Shown: piece after piece, positions 15,256-24,171 of the stretch | How positions within the stretch are numbered: the first letter of the stretch is position 1 | Layout of the letters: every line of letters begins with the position of its first letter | Assembly: GCA_964482515.1 (NCBI GenBank) | Contig: CAYZXT010000022.1 | Coordinates: forward strand, 1-38,628 | Direction: 5' to 3' | Length of the DNA stretch: 38,628 nt | Source of the DNA: CAYZXT01 sp964482515 | Lineage (GTDB): Bacteria; Elusimicrobiota; Elusimicrobia; FEN-1173 | Position numbers and translations under genes: made by a program | The notes under the pieces: generated by a model | What the model was told of the DNA's origin: nothing | The model's input: only the letters and a program-made list of their open reading frames with translations | Database searches by the model: none

Positions 15256-16311
15256 ATGAAGGACAACCCCCCGTGCCTGGAGTCTGAACGCGAGTTGTAT
15301 CATTCCCACCTGAACCGTTACGCCCAGCTTGGAATGGGGTTCCGCGGTTTTAAGGCGCTCATCGTCGCCGTGGAGCTGGATCTTTTCGCTTCCCTGGAGA
15401 AAGCGGACGGCAGCCTTGCCGCGCTGGTCGAGCGGACGGGATTCAAGGGACATTACTTGAGCGCCCTGCTGGACCCTTTGGCGGCACTCGGATTCATTGA
15501 AAAGAAGGACGGAGTCTATCACAACACGGCGTTTTCCAGGGACTGGCTGCGACCGGAGGGGAAGCGGTCCCTGGTCAACAACATCCGGTACCAGGAATTT
15601 CTCTCCCAGGGATACGCGGACCTAACCCAAACCATACGGGACGGGCGCCCGAAGCAGAATCTGGGAGAGCTGCTGTCGAAACGGCCGGACTTCGTGCGGA
15701 ATTATATTTTGGGAATGGCGGAGATCGCCCGGCAGCCCGCCGCGGAGCTGGCGGAAACATTGGACCTGGCCGGCGTGCGGCGGCTGTTGGACGTGGGGGG
15801 CGGCCATGGGATTTTTACGATGGCTCTGGCGGCAAAGAACCCAAAGATGGAAGCGACCATACTGGACTTGCCGGAGACGCTCGAACGCACGGCGGAGTTC
15901 ATCCGCGACTGCCCGGACAGGGACCGGATCGAACTGCGTGCCGGGGACTATCACTCGGCGGAATTCGGAGACGGGGAATACGACCTGGTCCTGATGTCGC
16001 ACGTCACTCACGACGAAGGCCCGGAGGAGAACGTCCGGCTTTTCAAAAAATCCCACGCCGCGCTGGGAAACGGTGGCCGGCTGGTCATCCACGATTTCGT
16101 GACCGACGAAGAAAGCGCGGGGCCGCTGTTCAGCCTTCTGTTCGGGGTCCAGATGCTGGTCTATACGGAAAAGGGGAAATGCTATTCCCGGGCGGATTAC
16201 CGGCAATGGCTGCGGGCCGCCGGGTTCAGGGTCATCGAACACTTCCCGGTGTGCCAGGACGCGCCGAGCGCCACGGCGGCCATCGTTGCCACGAAGGGGG
16301 AGGGGAAATGA
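15256..16311 (+). CDS. SAM-dependent methyltransferase (CrtF/HIOMT type), copy 2
   Basis: 351 residues with the same two-domain layout as the preceding gene: an N-terminal helical dimerisation/winged-helix domain (FRGFKALIVAVELDLFASLE) and a C-terminal Rossmann methyltransferase with LLDVGGGHGIFT (SAM motif from D179). The catalytic-base segment reads SHVTHDE, with H252 in the expected position, so this copy looks catalytically complete. Similarity between the two neighbours is in layout and motifs rather than close identity, so the duplication is old or the genes were recruited separately. The stop overlaps the next ATG by four bases. A natural-product-like O- or C-methylation is likely but the substrate is unknown. 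Confidence 0.85.
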   Translation: MKDNPPCLESERELYHSHLNRYAQLGMGFRGFKALIVAVELDLFASLEKADGSLAALVERTGFKGHYLSALLDPLAALGFIEKKDGVYHNTAFSRDWLRPEGKRSLVNNIRYQEFLSQGYADLTQTIRDGRPKQNLGELLSKRPDFVRNYILGMAEIARQPAAELAETLDLAGVRRLLDVGGGHGIFTMALAAKNPKMEATILDLPETLERTAEFIRDCPDRDRIELRAGDYHSAEFGDGEYDLVLMSHVTHDEGPEENVRLFKKSHAALGNGGRLVIHDFVTDEESAGPLFSLLFGVQMLVYTEKGKCYSRADYRQWLRAAGFRVIEHFPVCQDAPSATAAIVATKGEGK

Positions 16312-16736
16312 CCGTTGAGCCGCTATTTTCAATGAAGAATTTGGTGTTCATGTGCGGCGCGCTTCAGTTCTGCCAGTTGGTCGGCATGCGCTTCGCGCCG
16401 GCGATGTTTCACTGGAAAGAAGACTTGGCGAAACTGACCGAGATAAACCGGCGGATTTTCAGAGTAATGACCGGTGGAATGCTGATTTTGGTCCTCGGGA
16501 CGGGCGTCTTGGTCATGCTGGCTCCCGGCGAGATTGTGGGCGGCGGGCGTCTGGGCACCGCTTTCAGCGGATTTCTTTTTCTAGTTTGGCTTTACCGAGG
16601 ATCGGCGCAGGTTTTTCTGTATGGGCACCTGCTGCCGCCCGGTTGGGTTACACGCTTTGCTCATTACGGGATGGTCTCTTTGTTCGCATTCCAGGCTAGC
16701 GTCTACCTGATCGTTTTTTTGAGAGGGATTTTATAG
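16308..16736 (+). CDS. Small four-helix membrane protein, unknown
   Basis: I do not recognise this 142-residue protein. It has about four hydrophobic helices (roughly residues 10-28, 53-73, 82-100 and 116-138), little soluble sequence between them, and a charged loop HWKEDLAKLTEINRRIFR after helix 1. ATG 16308 overlaps the stop of methyltransferase 2 (ATGA), so it is translationally coupled to that enzyme. It may anchor, transport or modify the methylated product, but nothing in the sequence proves this. The solute-binding protein gene follows after 27 bases. Base composition begins to fall from GC-rich towards balanced near its end. Confidence 0.75.
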   Translation: MTVEPLFSMKNLVFMCGALQFCQLVGMRFAPAMFHWKEDLAKLTEINRRIFRVMTGGMLILVLGTGVLVMLAPGEIVGGGRLGTAFSGFLFLVWLYRGSAQVFLYGHLLPPGWVTRFAHYGMVSLFAFQASVYLIVFLRGIL

Positions 16737-16763
16737 GTCAAACTTGAAGAGGGATTGTCTAAA

Positions 16764-18266
16764 ATGAAAAAGATAATTGTGTTTTTTGCTTTCTTCTTGG
16801 CGGTCACAGGCGTTCGCGCTGAATCTATTCTGCGTGTTTGCGACGATGTCCGGGATCCTGTGAGCCTCAACCCCTACAAGGTTTTCGATGAGAAAAGCTA
16901 TACGGTGATCCAGCAGATGCTGGAAGGGCTCCTGCGCTTCGATGAGAACGGAAAATTGGAGTTCGCCCTAGCGGAACGCTGGGAGAGGATCAGTCCAACA
17001 ATAATGCGGTTTTACCTAAGGAAAAATGTGTTTTTTCATAACGGCGAACCTTTCAATGCGCACGCGGTTAAATTCAGCTTGGAGAAATATATCAACCCGG
17101 CGACCGGCTATCCCGGAATCGGGTTCGTCGGCTCCATCTCGCGCGCGGAGATCGTCGATGATTATACTGTGGATATTATCACTTTGTTCCCAGACGGGCT
17201 TTTGCTTAATCGGCTGGCGGCTTTTGTGTTGATAGTTCCCGTTGATTACTATTCAAGGGTGGGGGATGCGGGTTTCGCCGCACATCCCATAGGGACGGGG
17301 CCGTTCGCATTTGAAAATTGGGAAAAAGGAAGCCGAATCAGTTTGAAAAAAAATCCGTCCCATTGGCAAAGGGGACATCTTAAACTTGATCGGCTTGAGT
17401 TTTACTTCGTCCCTGTGGACAAGCAAGTCCGCATGCTCTTGACCAACAAGCTTGACCTAATCACTGAGATGCCTGGCACTATGACATCGACCGTAATGGA
17501 GGAAAGAAGCAAAAAGGTGATGAAACAAAAAGCGTTTTGGACGGTCGGCGCTACTATGAACACGGATACCCCCGTGCTTTCCAATCCAACGGTTCGGCAG
17601 GCGTTAAATTTTGCTTTGGATAAAGCGGACCTCGTTCGATACGATAGTTTCGGGAACGGTGTTGTGCTGGCGAGTCTTTCGATGGAGGGGGAACGCGGGC
17701 ATAATCCAGAACTGACCCCTTATCCATACAATCCGGAAAAGGCCAAGAAACTCCTCGCCGCCGCCGGCGTCACCTTGCCCTTGAGGCTTAAGACCCATGC
17801 CCGGGTTTACAGTGAAAGGGCGGCGAAGATTATAGCGGCGCATTTGGCGCGGGTAGGCGTGGAATTGGAGATCAAGACTTTTTCCGATGCCGAGTCCCTG
17901 CAAAGTTTACATACCGAAAAATGGGACATCGGGCTCGCCGGTCTTCCCGACCCAATGTGTGACTCTTTCTTCATTCAAAGCACGCTGTTCTATTCCAAGT
18001 CCCCGTTCTCACTCATGAAGAATCCCGAGTACGATAAACGGTTGGAAAACATGCTGACTACGCTTGAGGACGATAAGCGCGAGCTTCTGGCCCGCGAGTT
18101 GGATAAATATATTTACGAAAACGCTTTTGGTCTATTCACCTACCAAAAGATCAGAACCTACGGCATGGATGAGAGGGTCAATTTCGTTCCGTATATATCC
18201 GGGATGCCGCACTTTTTCAAAACGAGCATGGTCAATGGTCAAGACGATCCGCCCCAGGGAAATTGA
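16764..18266 (+). CDS. ABC-type solute-binding protein, family 5 (peptide/nickel type)
   Basis: A 500-residue periplasmic binding protein. Residues 1-19 are a Sec signal peptide (MKKIIVFFAFFLAVTGVRA, cut before ES). The mature protein shows the SBP_bac_5 pattern: an early DPVSLNPYKVFDEKSYTVIQQMLEGLLRF, FYLRKNVFFHNGEPFNAHAVKFS near 80-102, and a middle HPIGTGPFAFENWEKGSRI. Family members bind oligopeptides, nickel-chelates, opines and other solutes. No permease or ATPase genes accompany it, so it is an orphan that may serve a transporter elsewhere or act as a sensor. ATG 16764 is preferred over TTG 16755 for ribosome-binding-site spacing and signal peptide. Base composition is less GC-rich than the core genes. 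Confidence 0.86.
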   Translation: MKKIIVFFAFFLAVTGVRAESILRVCDDVRDPVSLNPYKVFDEKSYTVIQQMLEGLLRFDENGKLEFALAERWERISPTIMRFYLRKNVFFHNGEPFNAHAVKFSLEKYINPATGYPGIGFVGSISRAEIVDDYTVDIITLFPDGLLLNRLAAFVLIVPVDYYSRVGDAGFAAHPIGTGPFAFENWEKGSRISLKKNPSHWQRGHLKLDRLEFYFVPVDKQVRMLLTNKLDLITEMPGTMTSTVMEERSKKVMKQKAFWTVGATMNTDTPVLSNPTVRQALNFALDKADLVRYDSFGNGVVLASLSMEGERGHNPELTPYPYNPEKAKKLLAAAGVTLPLRLKTHARVYSERAAKIIAAHLARVGVELEIKTFSDAESLQSLHTEKWDIGLAGLPDPMCDSFFIQSTLFYSKSPFSLMKNPEYDKRLENMLTTLEDDKRELLARELDKYIYENAFGLFTYQKIRTYGMDERVNFVPYISGMPHFFKTSMVNGQDDPPQGN

Positions 18267-18379
18267 CAACCGGAGGTCCCGATCAGAAAGGACCAGCTAA
18301 TGTAAAAGTGAAAGATGCGCGAACTCATAAATGAATAGGCTTGGAAAGAACGATGATGTCTACCAGGGGGTGTCCTATA

Positions 18380-19330
18380 ATGAGAAACGCTGCACAACGC
18401 AAGGTCAACGGCTTCATAAGTTTTGGGAAAGGCACTGTTCTTGGGGCAGCGACACTGCTGTTGATAATGTCAATGAGGCAGAACAGCCTCGCTTTTAACC
18501 AGCCTCCTCTAAATTTGAGCGCTACTACCTTTTTGGACGGCGGTGGCGCACCCCCGGGATTCTTTCTGATGGAATATGTACAGTTTATAAATGGGGAAAA
18601 AGCCGTCGATAACAACGGTCGCTCCATTCCTGGCGGCGGGCGTGTTAACGTCTTGGTCAGCTTGCATCAGTTTTATTATCTATCCCCGCTGAAATTATGG
18701 GGAGCCAACGTTGGGTTGGACGTGTTAGCGCCGGTTTCCGCCACGACGGTTCGCGGAAATCTCGGCCCAATTCCGATAAGCGCTAACACGGCGGGTTTGG
18801 GCGATGTCGCCATAGGCCCCGCGCTGCAATGGAACGATACGAAGATAAAAGGGATTCCGATTTTTCAGCGTTGGGAGATGTATACTGTTCTTCCTTCCGG
18901 GAAATACGCAAAATCTTTCATTGTTAATCCTGGATCTAACATCCACACATATGAGACCTATTACGCTTTTACGACTTTTTTGAGCCCGAGGATTGAAACA
19001 AGTTGGCGAATTCAATACGCTTTTCATTCGGAAAATAAGGAGACCCAGATAAAACCTGGGCAAGTGTTGCATGTCAACTACGCCTTTTCGTATGGATTGA
19101 CTCAAAAATGGAGGTTGGGTGCGGCCGGATACGTCTTGCAACAGCTCAACGATGATGAATTGAATGGGTTTAAAATCGCGGGAAGCAAGGAAAAGGGATA
19201 CGCGGCAGGGCCCGGATTGGTCTACTTGGGCGGAGCCGCCAGCATTATGTGTTCCCATGTCACCGAGTTTGGGGGAAGAAATCGCTTTCAAGGCTCACGA
19301 ACAACACTCCAAATAATCAATAGATTTTGA
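18380..19330 (+). CDS. Outer-membrane beta-barrel protein, phenol meta-pathway (MetA/SphA) type
   Basis: 316 residues. The N-terminus has a basic stretch, then a hydrophobic segment (TVLGAATLLLIM) ending in SLAF, a probable signal peptide. The mature sequence is full of alternating, aromatic-girdled strands (FYYLSPLKLWGANVGLDVL and so on) and ends in LQIINRF, with the terminal Phe typical of BAM-inserted barrels. The motif set (GLGDVAIGPALQW, VLPSGKYAK, HVNYAFSYGLTQKWRLG) matches the Phenol_MetA_deg family, putative outer-membrane channels for hydrophobic compounds. Start choice: ATG 18380 gives the shortest sensible signal peptide; upstream TTG 18341 and ATG 18353 are alternatives. It follows the solute-binding protein by 113 bases, which hold no gene, and precedes the sensor kinase. 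Confidence 0.78.
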   Translation: MRNAAQRKVNGFISFGKGTVLGAATLLLIMSMRQNSLAFNQPPLNLSATTFLDGGGAPPGFFLMEYVQFINGEKAVDNNGRSIPGGGRVNVLVSLHQFYYLSPLKLWGANVGLDVLAPVSATTVRGNLGPIPISANTAGLGDVAIGPALQWNDTKIKGIPIFQRWEMYTVLPSGKYAKSFIVNPGSNIHTYETYYAFTTFLSPRIETSWRIQYAFHSENKETQIKPGQVLHVNYAFSYGLTQKWRLGAAGYVLQQLNDDELNGFKIAGSKEKGYAAGPGLVYLGGAASIMCSHVTEFGGRNRFQGSRTTLQIINRF

Positions 19331-19377
19331 GGGCCAGATGAATAAGACAAAATGAGGAGTTTCTTCGGCTTGTTCAA

Positions 19378-22300
19378 ATGAGACATTCAGTGCGCAGGCT
19401 ATTTGCGACACTCCGGAGTTGGTTTTCCCGGCTCACGGACTCCACCCTCCGTCAAAAGATCGTCCTGGGCGTCCTGCCCGTCATTGTCATTTCCATCCTC
19501 TTGCTGGGGACTTTCAGTTACATTCTGGTCCGCCGGCAGATCATCTTGGGCGTCCAGAAGGAAGTCAACACGCTGGCGGAAAACGCTTCCATCAGCCTGC
19601 AATCCTTTTTCCAGCAGCGCCTCAATGACCTGGAATCCGTTTCCGAAACTCCACTCATCCGCGATTATTTTAAGAACGTCGAGTACGGCCTCCGCGAAGA
19701 GGCGGAAGTCTACCGCCGCGAGATTGAGAATTATTTCGTCAAATTCTCGGCGCGCGCGCAGGTCTACGATTCGATCTCGCTAGTCAGCCGCGACGGGCGG
19801 ACAATCTGCGCGACGAGCCACCCGCACGAGGCAAATTGGCCCGGGAATCCGGATTTGGAAGACTTCATGGCGGTCCTGCGGCGCGGCTCCGTCTATAAGG
19901 CCCCCCTGGCGGGCTACGGCGGTGGTTCCATGGTGCGGCGCTACGCGAAACCCATGTTCGACGAGTCCGGGCGCTTCCGCGGCGGAGTCGTGCTGGACTG
20001 CGATCTGACCTACGTGGAAGACATCCTGTCGCGGCTGCAGGTCGGCGAAAAGGGCACGGCCTATCTTGAGGACCACGAAGGCGGGCTCATCCTGGGAAAG
20101 CGCCCGGCGTTCTCCCAGCCGTTGATCGGGTCGTCGCAGATCGCCGGCTCGACGCTGCGGGTCGTGGTCGCCACGCGGGCGGAGGATTTCCTGTCGCTCC
20201 TCACCCAAATCCAGCACCTGACCATTTTCTTCCTGGCCTTCGCTTGTTTCTCCGTCATGCTGTTCATCGTGTGGCGGGTTTCGATCGCGGTGGCGCCGAT
20301 CCAGGAGATGGTGAGGGGGACCCGTCGTTTCGCCCTGGGGGATTTGGCCTTCCGCATCGACGAGCCGGAGATCGGAGAGCTGAAAGTCCTGGCCTCTTCG
20401 TTCAACCACATGGCCGGCAGCCTGCAGGAGCGGACCCGGCAGCTCGAACGGCGCATCCAGCAATTGACCGCGCTCCGGGACATCGAAAACCTGGTGACGC
20501 AGCGGCTGGAGGAAAGCACGATCCTCCGCAATTCGCTGGAGGCGGTGGCCCGGGGTTTTTCTTTCGACCGGGTGGCGCTCTTTTGGGTGGACCACAAACA
20601 GAAGGAGATCGCGGGGCGGCATATCTACAACGTCGGCCCCCGGGAGCTGTCGGAGGAGACGTTCCAGAAGCGGCGTGCCACGCTGGACGGCGGGGATATA
20701 CTTTGTGATGTGGTCCGCTCGCGGGCGGCCGTGCTGGTGAAGCAATTGGGCGATGGGCCTCCGGGAATCTCCATGATGGAAGGGTTGAAGACCCGCGCTT
20801 TCGTGGCTGCGCCCATCTGCGGGAAGGACCGCGTCTTCGGGGTGATCACGGCCGACAACCACATAAGCGGTCGAACCCTGGAGGAATCCGACAAGGAGGG
20901 GCTGGCTCTGTTCGCCAACGCGCTGGGGCTCGCCCTGGAGAATGTGACGTTGTTCCAGAACCTGGCGCAGTCCGAGGCCCGTTATCGGACGGTCCTGGAC
21001 AATTCACCGGAGGCCGTCATCGGTCTTTCCCGGGAATTCTGGATCACGACCTGGAACCGCGGCGCGGAGAGCATCTTCGGCCATGCGGCGGAGGACATGA
21101 TCGGGAAACCGATGACGGTCCTTTTCCCGCCCGACATGGAAAAGGAGTTCAGGCCCCTCTTGAGCCGCGTGATGGAAAACGGTTCCGTGCGCGACCATTC
21201 CCTATCGGGCGTGCGCAAGAACGGGACCCCGCTGGACCTGAGCGTATCCTGGGGCGGCGCCCACCGGGAGTTTTTGCTCAACCAGGAATGGACTGTGGTG
21301 ATCCGCGACGTAACGGAGGCCAAGAAATTGCAGCAGCAACTGATCCGGACGGAAAAGTTGTCCGTCGTCGGGCAGTTGATTTCCAGTATCGCCCATGAGC
21401 TCAATAACCCTTTGACCGCGGTGGTGGGCTACGCGGAATTGCTGGCGGAAGACGAGCTGGTAGAGTCTCAAGCGTTCGACAAGGAAATGGTCCGAAAGGA
21501 CCTTCAGATCATTACCGAGAACGCCGCCCGTTGCCGGAAGATCATTGAAAACCTTTTGCTCTTTGTTCGTCAGGGCGAAGTGGAGAAAAAGCCCGTCGCG
21601 TTGCAGGATGTGCTGCAGGCGACACTTCAGCTCCTCGACTATAAGCTCCGGAAGAAGGGGACGATCAAAGTGGATCAGTTCATTCCTGCGGATCTTCCGC
21701 CGATGAGGGGGAATTTTCAGCAGCTCCAACAAGTCCTCGTGAACCTCATCAACAACGCCTGTGACGCCATGTCAACCTGGCCGGGACCGAAGCGGATCGA
21801 GATCCACGCCAGGAACCTGGGCGACGTCATCCACATGGAAATCATGGATTCGGGCCCCGGCATACCGCCGGAGATCCAGGCGCACATCTTCGAGCCGTTC
21901 TTCACCACGAAAGGGGCGGGCCACGGGACGGGTTTGGGTCTGGCCGTTTCGCGCGAGATCGTAGAAGAGCACCAGGGGAGGATCGGGGTCAACAGCCGGC
22001 CCGGAATGGGCGCGTCGTTTTGGCTGGAGGTCCCCATCGCCACCTATATGGACGCCACGGCGAAGATTTCGGGACCGATAATCCCGGCGGTGAAGGGCAA
22101 ATCGATCCTCGTTGTGGACGATGAGCCGGATGTCCTCAACTTCCTGGCTAAACTGTTCGACCGCGAGAATGACCGTTATCAAACCGCAGCGAGCCTGAAG
22201 GAGGCCATCGACAAGGCCTCGAAGGAGGATTTCGATTTGGTGGTGACGGACATCCAGTTGGGGGAGGGAACCGGCATCGATCTATACGACCACTGGACCG

Positions 22301-22461
22301 ATTGGTCGAGCCACGCGCGGCCGGATTTCATTTTCCTGACGGGAGACGTGATCAACGTATCGCTGGCCAAGGTGTTGGAGAAGAAAGGCCTGGCCGTGGT
22401 GCACAAACCCATCGAACTGAAGTCCTTCCAGCAAATCATCCGCGGCATCCTGACGAGATAG
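19378..22461 (+). CDS. Hybrid sensor histidine kinase (Cache-HAMP-GAF-PAS-HisKA-HATPase-REC)
   Basis: 1027 residues. TM1 lies at about 27-50; a periplasmic Cache-like sensor follows (about 55-275; SISLVSRDGRTICATSHP), then TM2 (about 282-302) and HAMP (303-355). A GAF domain (about 370-530) and a PAS domain (about 540-655) follow. The HisKA has phospho-accepting H673 in SSIAHELNNPLTAVVGYAE. The HATPase carries N, G1 (DSGPGIP), F (FEPFFTTK) and G2 (GTGLGLAV) boxes. A C-terminal receiver carries D958 (VVTDIQLG) and K in VVHKP. It is therefore a complete hybrid kinase that senses an extracellular ligand and could feed a separate phosphotransfer protein. It ends directly against the convergent DUF2207 gene. 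Its placement after an orphan binding protein and a channel suggests it may sense the same solute. Confidence 0.92.
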   Translation: MRHSVRRLFATLRSWFSRLTDSTLRQKIVLGVLPVIVISILLLGTFSYILVRRQIILGVQKEVNTLAENASISLQSFFQQRLNDLESVSETPLIRDYFKNVEYGLREEAEVYRREIENYFVKFSARAQVYDSISLVSRDGRTICATSHPHEANWPGNPDLEDFMAVLRRGSVYKAPLAGYGGGSMVRRYAKPMFDESGRFRGGVVLDCDLTYVEDILSRLQVGEKGTAYLEDHEGGLILGKRPAFSQPLIGSSQIAGSTLRVVVATRAEDFLSLLTQIQHLTIFFLAFACFSVMLFIVWRVSIAVAPIQEMVRGTRRFALGDLAFRIDEPEIGELKVLASSFNHMAGSLQERTRQLERRIQQLTALRDIENLVTQRLEESTILRNSLEAVARGFSFDRVALFWVDHKQKEIAGRHIYNVGPRELSEETFQKRRATLDGGDILCDVVRSRAAVLVKQLGDGPPGISMMEGLKTRAFVAAPICGKDRVFGVITADNHISGRTLEESDKEGLALFANALGLALENVTLFQNLAQSEARYRTVLDNSPEAVIGLSREFWITTWNRGAESIFGHAAEDMIGKPMTVLFPPDMEKEFRPLLSRVMENGSVRDHSLSGVRKNGTPLDLSVSWGGAHREFLLNQEWTVVIRDVTEAKKLQQQLIRTEKLSVVGQLISSIAHELNNPLTAVVGYAELLAEDELVESQAFDKEMVRKDLQIITENAARCRKIIENLLLFVRQGEVEKKPVALQDVLQATLQLLDYKLRKKGTIKVDQFIPADLPPMRGNFQQLQQVLVNLINNACDAMSTWPGPKRIEIHARNLGDVIHMEIMDSGPGIPPEIQAHIFEPFFTTKGAGHGTGLGLAVSREIVEEHQGRIGVNSRPGMGASFWLEVPIATYMDATAKISGPIIPAVKGKSILVVDDEPDVLNFLAKLFDRENDRYQTAASLKEAIDKASKEDFDLVVTDIQLGEGTGIDLYDHWTDWSSHARPDFIFLTGDVINVSLAKVLEKKGLAVVHKPIELKSFQQIIRGILTR

Positions 22462-24165
22462 CTAAAAAGCCCCGCCTCCGCCGCCACCGAACCCTCCGCC
22501 GGAAAACCCTCCGCCGAATCCGCTTCTCCCGCTCCAGCCTTTGCCGCCCGCGCCCGTTTGCCGCGGCGCCGACGCGAAAACGTTCCCCATGCTGACGGAC
22601 ATGAGCGAGATCCGGTGGCCGAAATACACCGGGTTGAACGCGCGCTTCGACGAATACCACGCCGGCGCGGGCACGGTCAGCCCCTCGAACGTCTTCGTCC
22701 ATTGCTCCAGCACGCCGAAGGCCATGGCGTAGGGAAGCCATTTGTGGAAAACGTCCGGCGGTTCGCGGCGGATGCGGTCCTTTTCCGCCCAGTGGAGATA
22801 TTCCTGGAACCCCAAGACTTTTTCAAGCATCCGCACGCCGCGGTGCGTCTTGCGCGGCATCAGGTACCCGAACACGCCGATGTTGATCGCTGAGAGCGAG
22901 AGGGAAATGAAAACGACGAGGGACTGGGATTGAATTCCCCATAGGACGCCGCCCGCGGCCGCGGCCAGGGCCAGGACGAGCCCCGCCGCGCGGACGGTCC
23001 TCGGCGAGCGGAGGTAGTATCCCTGGCCGATGAGGTGCCGGTCCACCTGTCTTTTCAGCTCCGCCAAGTCCTGGTAGAAATAATTTTTCATTTCATAGAG
23101 CATCCTGCTGTCGCTCACCCTGAAGAGGACCGAGAGGAAGTGTTTTTCGAAGGGGCGGAGCGACGCGTCGTCCTTGAACTCCTTCAGTTTTTTGAAAAAA
23201 TAGTCCTTCCCGTCCACTTCCGTTTCCAACTCTTCAATCCGGATATAGCCCCGCACGGCCAGGTCCACCGCCATGGCGCAGATGTCCCGCGTGTCCACGC
23301 TGTCGTCTATGAGGGAGCCCATCTCCGCCACGGTGAGGCCCGCGGGCGGCGTGTATTCCGGCGCCACCGATCCCATGACCGGGTCGCGGCCGTGGTAGAA
23401 CCAAATCAGCAGGCAGAGCGCGAAGACCCCGGCCGGTATGAAGAGCACGGGGTTGTCCTGGAGGAACCAGAGCGCCGCGGCCAGGGGGCCGGGATAGTCG
23501 ACGCGCCCCTTGGGCCAGCCCGCCACGATGGTCATGCCTTCGCGGTAGCCGAGCGCACGGGGAAGAGTGAACCGGACGACGCCGTCGCCGCGTTCCACGG
23601 CGACATCCTGCGCGACGCTGCCGTAGACGCCGCTGTAGGCCGCGGCTTTTATCTCCGGCGGCGAAACCGGGGCGTCGAAAACCATCTCGGCCGAGGCGGC
23701 GTTGATCGGCACGTCCCATTCGTTGCCCGTCACGTTCCAGTACAGTTCGTCGTGGTCCTGGAACGGCCGCACGGCCCGCCAGACGTCGTAAGTAAGCGTG
23801 ACCGTCCGCACGGCGTCCGTCGCGTTGGGGATGAAGATCGTGGTCTTCCAGTGGCGGCCCTCCCGGTCGACCTCGAAAACGGGCCGGATCCCGTTTTCAA
23901 GGCGGACGTCGCGTAGCTTCGTGTGCAGAGAATAGCCGGCGCCCCAGGGGGTCCGGTAGTTCACGGGGATGAAACGGTGGACGCCGCGGAAGAAGCCGGC
24001 GAAGCGGAAAGTGATGTCTTCCTGGACGGTGATGCGCGCGTCGCGGCGCAGGATGATCTTGGAGTGGAAGGATTCGATCGAATAGGACCGCGCCCGCAGG
24101 ATGGGCGCGCTGAGGAGTATCGGAACGAGGAGGAACAGAATCCGCCGGAGACGGACGGTCCGCAT
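22462..24165 (-). CDS. DUF2207 domain membrane protein
   Basis: 567 residues. A signal peptide or first helix (about 8-25) leads into a beta-rich extracytoplasmic DUF2207 domain (about 27-225: SIESFHSKIILRRDARITVQEDITFRF, then GVHRFIPV). A transmembrane segment follows near 240-262 and a cytoplasmic region with VDLAVRGYIRIEE (about 315-330). Two further helices lie near 390-435. The C-terminus is extremely glycine-rich (GFGGGFSGGGFGGGG). DUF2207 proteins are predicted membrane proteins that often sit next to lemA, as here (6 bases between the genes); their role is unknown. The stop codon abuts the stop of the convergent kinase gene with no room for a terminator. Confidence 0.88.
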   Translation of the reverse strand: MRTVRLRRILFLLVPILLSAPILRARSYSIESFHSKIILRRDARITVQEDITFRFAGFFRGVHRFIPVNYRTPWGAGYSLHTKLRDVRLENGIRPVFEVDREGRHWKTTIFIPNATDAVRTVTLTYDVWRAVRPFQDHDELYWNVTGNEWDVPINAASAEMVFDAPVSPPEIKAAAYSGVYGSVAQDVAVERGDGVVRFTLPRALGYREGMTIVAGWPKGRVDYPGPLAAALWFLQDNPVLFIPAGVFALCLLIWFYHGRDPVMGSVAPEYTPPAGLTVAEMGSLIDDSVDTRDICAMAVDLAVRGYIRIEELETEVDGKDYFFKKLKEFKDDASLRPFEKHFLSVLFRVSDSRMLYEMKNYFYQDLAELKRQVDRHLIGQGYYLRSPRTVRAAGLVLALAAAAGGVLWGIQSQSLVVFISLSLSAINIGVFGYLMPRKTHRGVRMLEKVLGFQEYLHWAEKDRIRREPPDVFHKWLPYAMAFGVLEQWTKTFEGLTVPAPAWYSSKRAFNPVYFGHRISLMSVSMGNVFASAPRQTGAGGKGWSGRSGFGGGFSGGGFGGGGGGAF

Positions 24166-24171
24166 GGCGGT

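Noticed and set aside
18263..18268. Perfect TTGACA (-35 consensus) at the end of the solute-binding protein gene
   Set aside because: It overlaps the stop codon and no -10-like hexamer lies 15-19 bases downstream (GAAAGG at 17), so it is probably chance.
18275..18294. GGTCC / GGACC hairpin after the solute-binding protein gene
   Set aside because: The stem is only 5 bp with a 10-base loop and no T-run, so it is too weak to call a terminator.
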